Assembly: GCA_037443425.1 (NCBI GenBank)
Contig: JBBIOI010000023.1
Span: 1-34,518 of the forward strand
Direction: 5' to 3'
Length of the DNA: 34,518 bases
Source: JBBIOI01 sp037443425
GTDB taxonomy: Bacteria; Desulfobacterota; BSN033; UBA1163
The stretch's first letter is position 1; the number at the start of each line of letters is the position of its first letter. Shown here one piece after another: positions 33,893 through 34,518 of the stretch. The notes beneath the pieces are model-generated. The model searched no databases and was not told the DNA's origin. It worked only from the letters and a program-made list of their open reading frames with translations. The translations under genes and the position numbers were made by a program.

Positions 33893-34518
33893 TTAAGTAT
33901 TCCTGTAAGGATATACTTATAAATGAGTCCATAATGTAGTGGAGATTTCCATAATGATCCAATTTTTAAAAAGGATATATCTTTCCTTTTTCGTATAAGA
34001 TTATGAATTATACCCAGGTCTTCAATCTGGTTTATCAACACAGCACCGATAATTATTCCATTCTTATCGAGGCAGATTTTTCTATAGATATTATTCTTCT
34101 CATCTCTTTTTATTAAACTCTCACAAATCCTTTCTGAGTCCAGATCACCTATGGATGCAATTGAAACCCCAAAGATACGGGAAACATTCATCCTTAGATT
34201 ACCAGGATAAGGTTCTTTTTCTCCCAACATATTCTTTCCAGCTATATCTCCTTGTTCTATTGCTGATATCCAGAGACCATAATTAACCCTCTCCCCTGAA
34301 AAGAAATCGGGCGCTTGAGCAACATCTCCTGCAGCATAAATACCTTCGACATTTGTCTGAAGATAATCATCAACAATTATTCCTCTTTTTACCTCTATTT
34401 CACTTTGCACTACCAAATCAGTATTAGGTCTTACTCCTTTTCCAGCAAATACCAGATCGGTTTCAATCTCATATCCATTATCAAGTATAGCTATCATTTT
34501 ATTATTCATCTTTCTTAG
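33889..34518 (-). CDS. FAD/NAD(P)-dependent oxidoreductase, C-terminal part
   Basis: The reading frame is open to the right edge of the window, so the N-terminal part with the first FAD motif is missing. The visible ~210 residues show the NAD-domain end (VFAGKGVRPNTDL), the second FAD motif TNVEGIYAAGDVAQAPD and the interface domain. The arrangement resembles nitrite-reductase-NirB/NADH-oxidase/CoA-disulfide-reductase-like proteins, where GVRPN and AAGDV are standard. Which one cannot be decided without the N-terminus. An internal Met at 34509 is not the start, because codons before it remain open. It ends overlapping the P1 peptidase start. Confidence 0.85.
   Translation of the reverse strand, partial: LRKMNNKMIAILDNGYEIETDLVFAGKGVRPNTDLVVQSEIEVKRGIIVDDYLQTNVEGIYAAGDVAQAPDFFSGERVNYGLWISAIEQGDIAGKNMLGEKEPYPGNLRMNVSRIFGVSIASIGDLDSERICESLIKRDEKNNIYRKICLDKNGIIIGAVLINQIEDLGIIHNLIRKRKDISFLKIGSLWKSPLHYGLIYKYILTGILK

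Overview
The window looks like the chromosome of an AT-rich, Gram-negative-type (diderm) bacterium, probably a low-GC member of the Deltaproteobacteria/Desulfobacterota or a neighbouring candidate phylum. Support: a bacterial rRNA operon with Ile and Ala tRNAs in the spacer, an ADP-heptose:LPS heptosyltransferase-type glycosyltransferase, the order cmk-ispH-rpsA that is common in deltaproteobacteria, sigma70-type promoters with near-consensus boxes, and several oxygen-sensitive or redox proteins (IspH, a 2[4Fe-4S] DUF362 protein, two nitroreductases). The lineage is an inference; the 16S gene in the window would settle it.

Layout. 1-2344: an rRNA operon on the minus strand (promoter, boxA, 16S, tRNA-Ile, tRNA-Ala, start of 23S). 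2400-4968: minus-strand genes for a MTH1187/UPF0045 protein, a UPF0173 metallo-hydrolase, hypoxanthine phosphoribosyltransferase and endonuclease V, the last flanked by two degenerate repeat copies. 5065-10963: a seven-gene plus-strand unit between a plausible promoter and a clear intrinsic terminator (small unknown protein, class III aminotransferase, GalT-like nucleotidyltransferase, BON-like protein, TPR protein, GT9 glycosyltransferase, nitroreductase). 10970-12316: a D,D-carboxypeptidase. 12319-13311: an orphan protein with a faint phosphoribosyltransferase-like pattern. 13376-17982: carAB with its own promoter and a strong terminator hairpin between promoter and carA. 18301-21675: cmk-ispH-rpsA. 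21679-24876: a minus-strand iron operon fur-feoB-dtxR/feoA with a Fur box directly downstream of the -10 box. 24944-26666: a DHH phosphoesterase-like protein and ComB. 26707-27889: a DUF362 ferredoxin-like protein. 27893-31680: phoH-pgpH-ybeY. 31746-34518: nitroreductase, SnoaL-like protein, P1 peptidase and the C-terminal part of an FAD/NAD(P) oxidoreductase that runs off the window.

Most of the window is housekeeping: translation, pyrimidine and purine supply, isoprenoid synthesis, cell wall, iron import and RNA quality control. I see no CRISPR array, prophage, transposase or defence island. The most interesting signals are small: a palindromic repeat built into the tip of 16S helix 44; a carAB leader with an attenuator and a possible leader ORF; a PRTase-like orphan lacking the acidic PRPP loop; a GalT-type enzyme whose active-site motif reads HPHSH rather than HPHxQ; and a Fur-controlled operon in which FeoA seems to exist only as the C-terminal part of a DtxR-type regulator.
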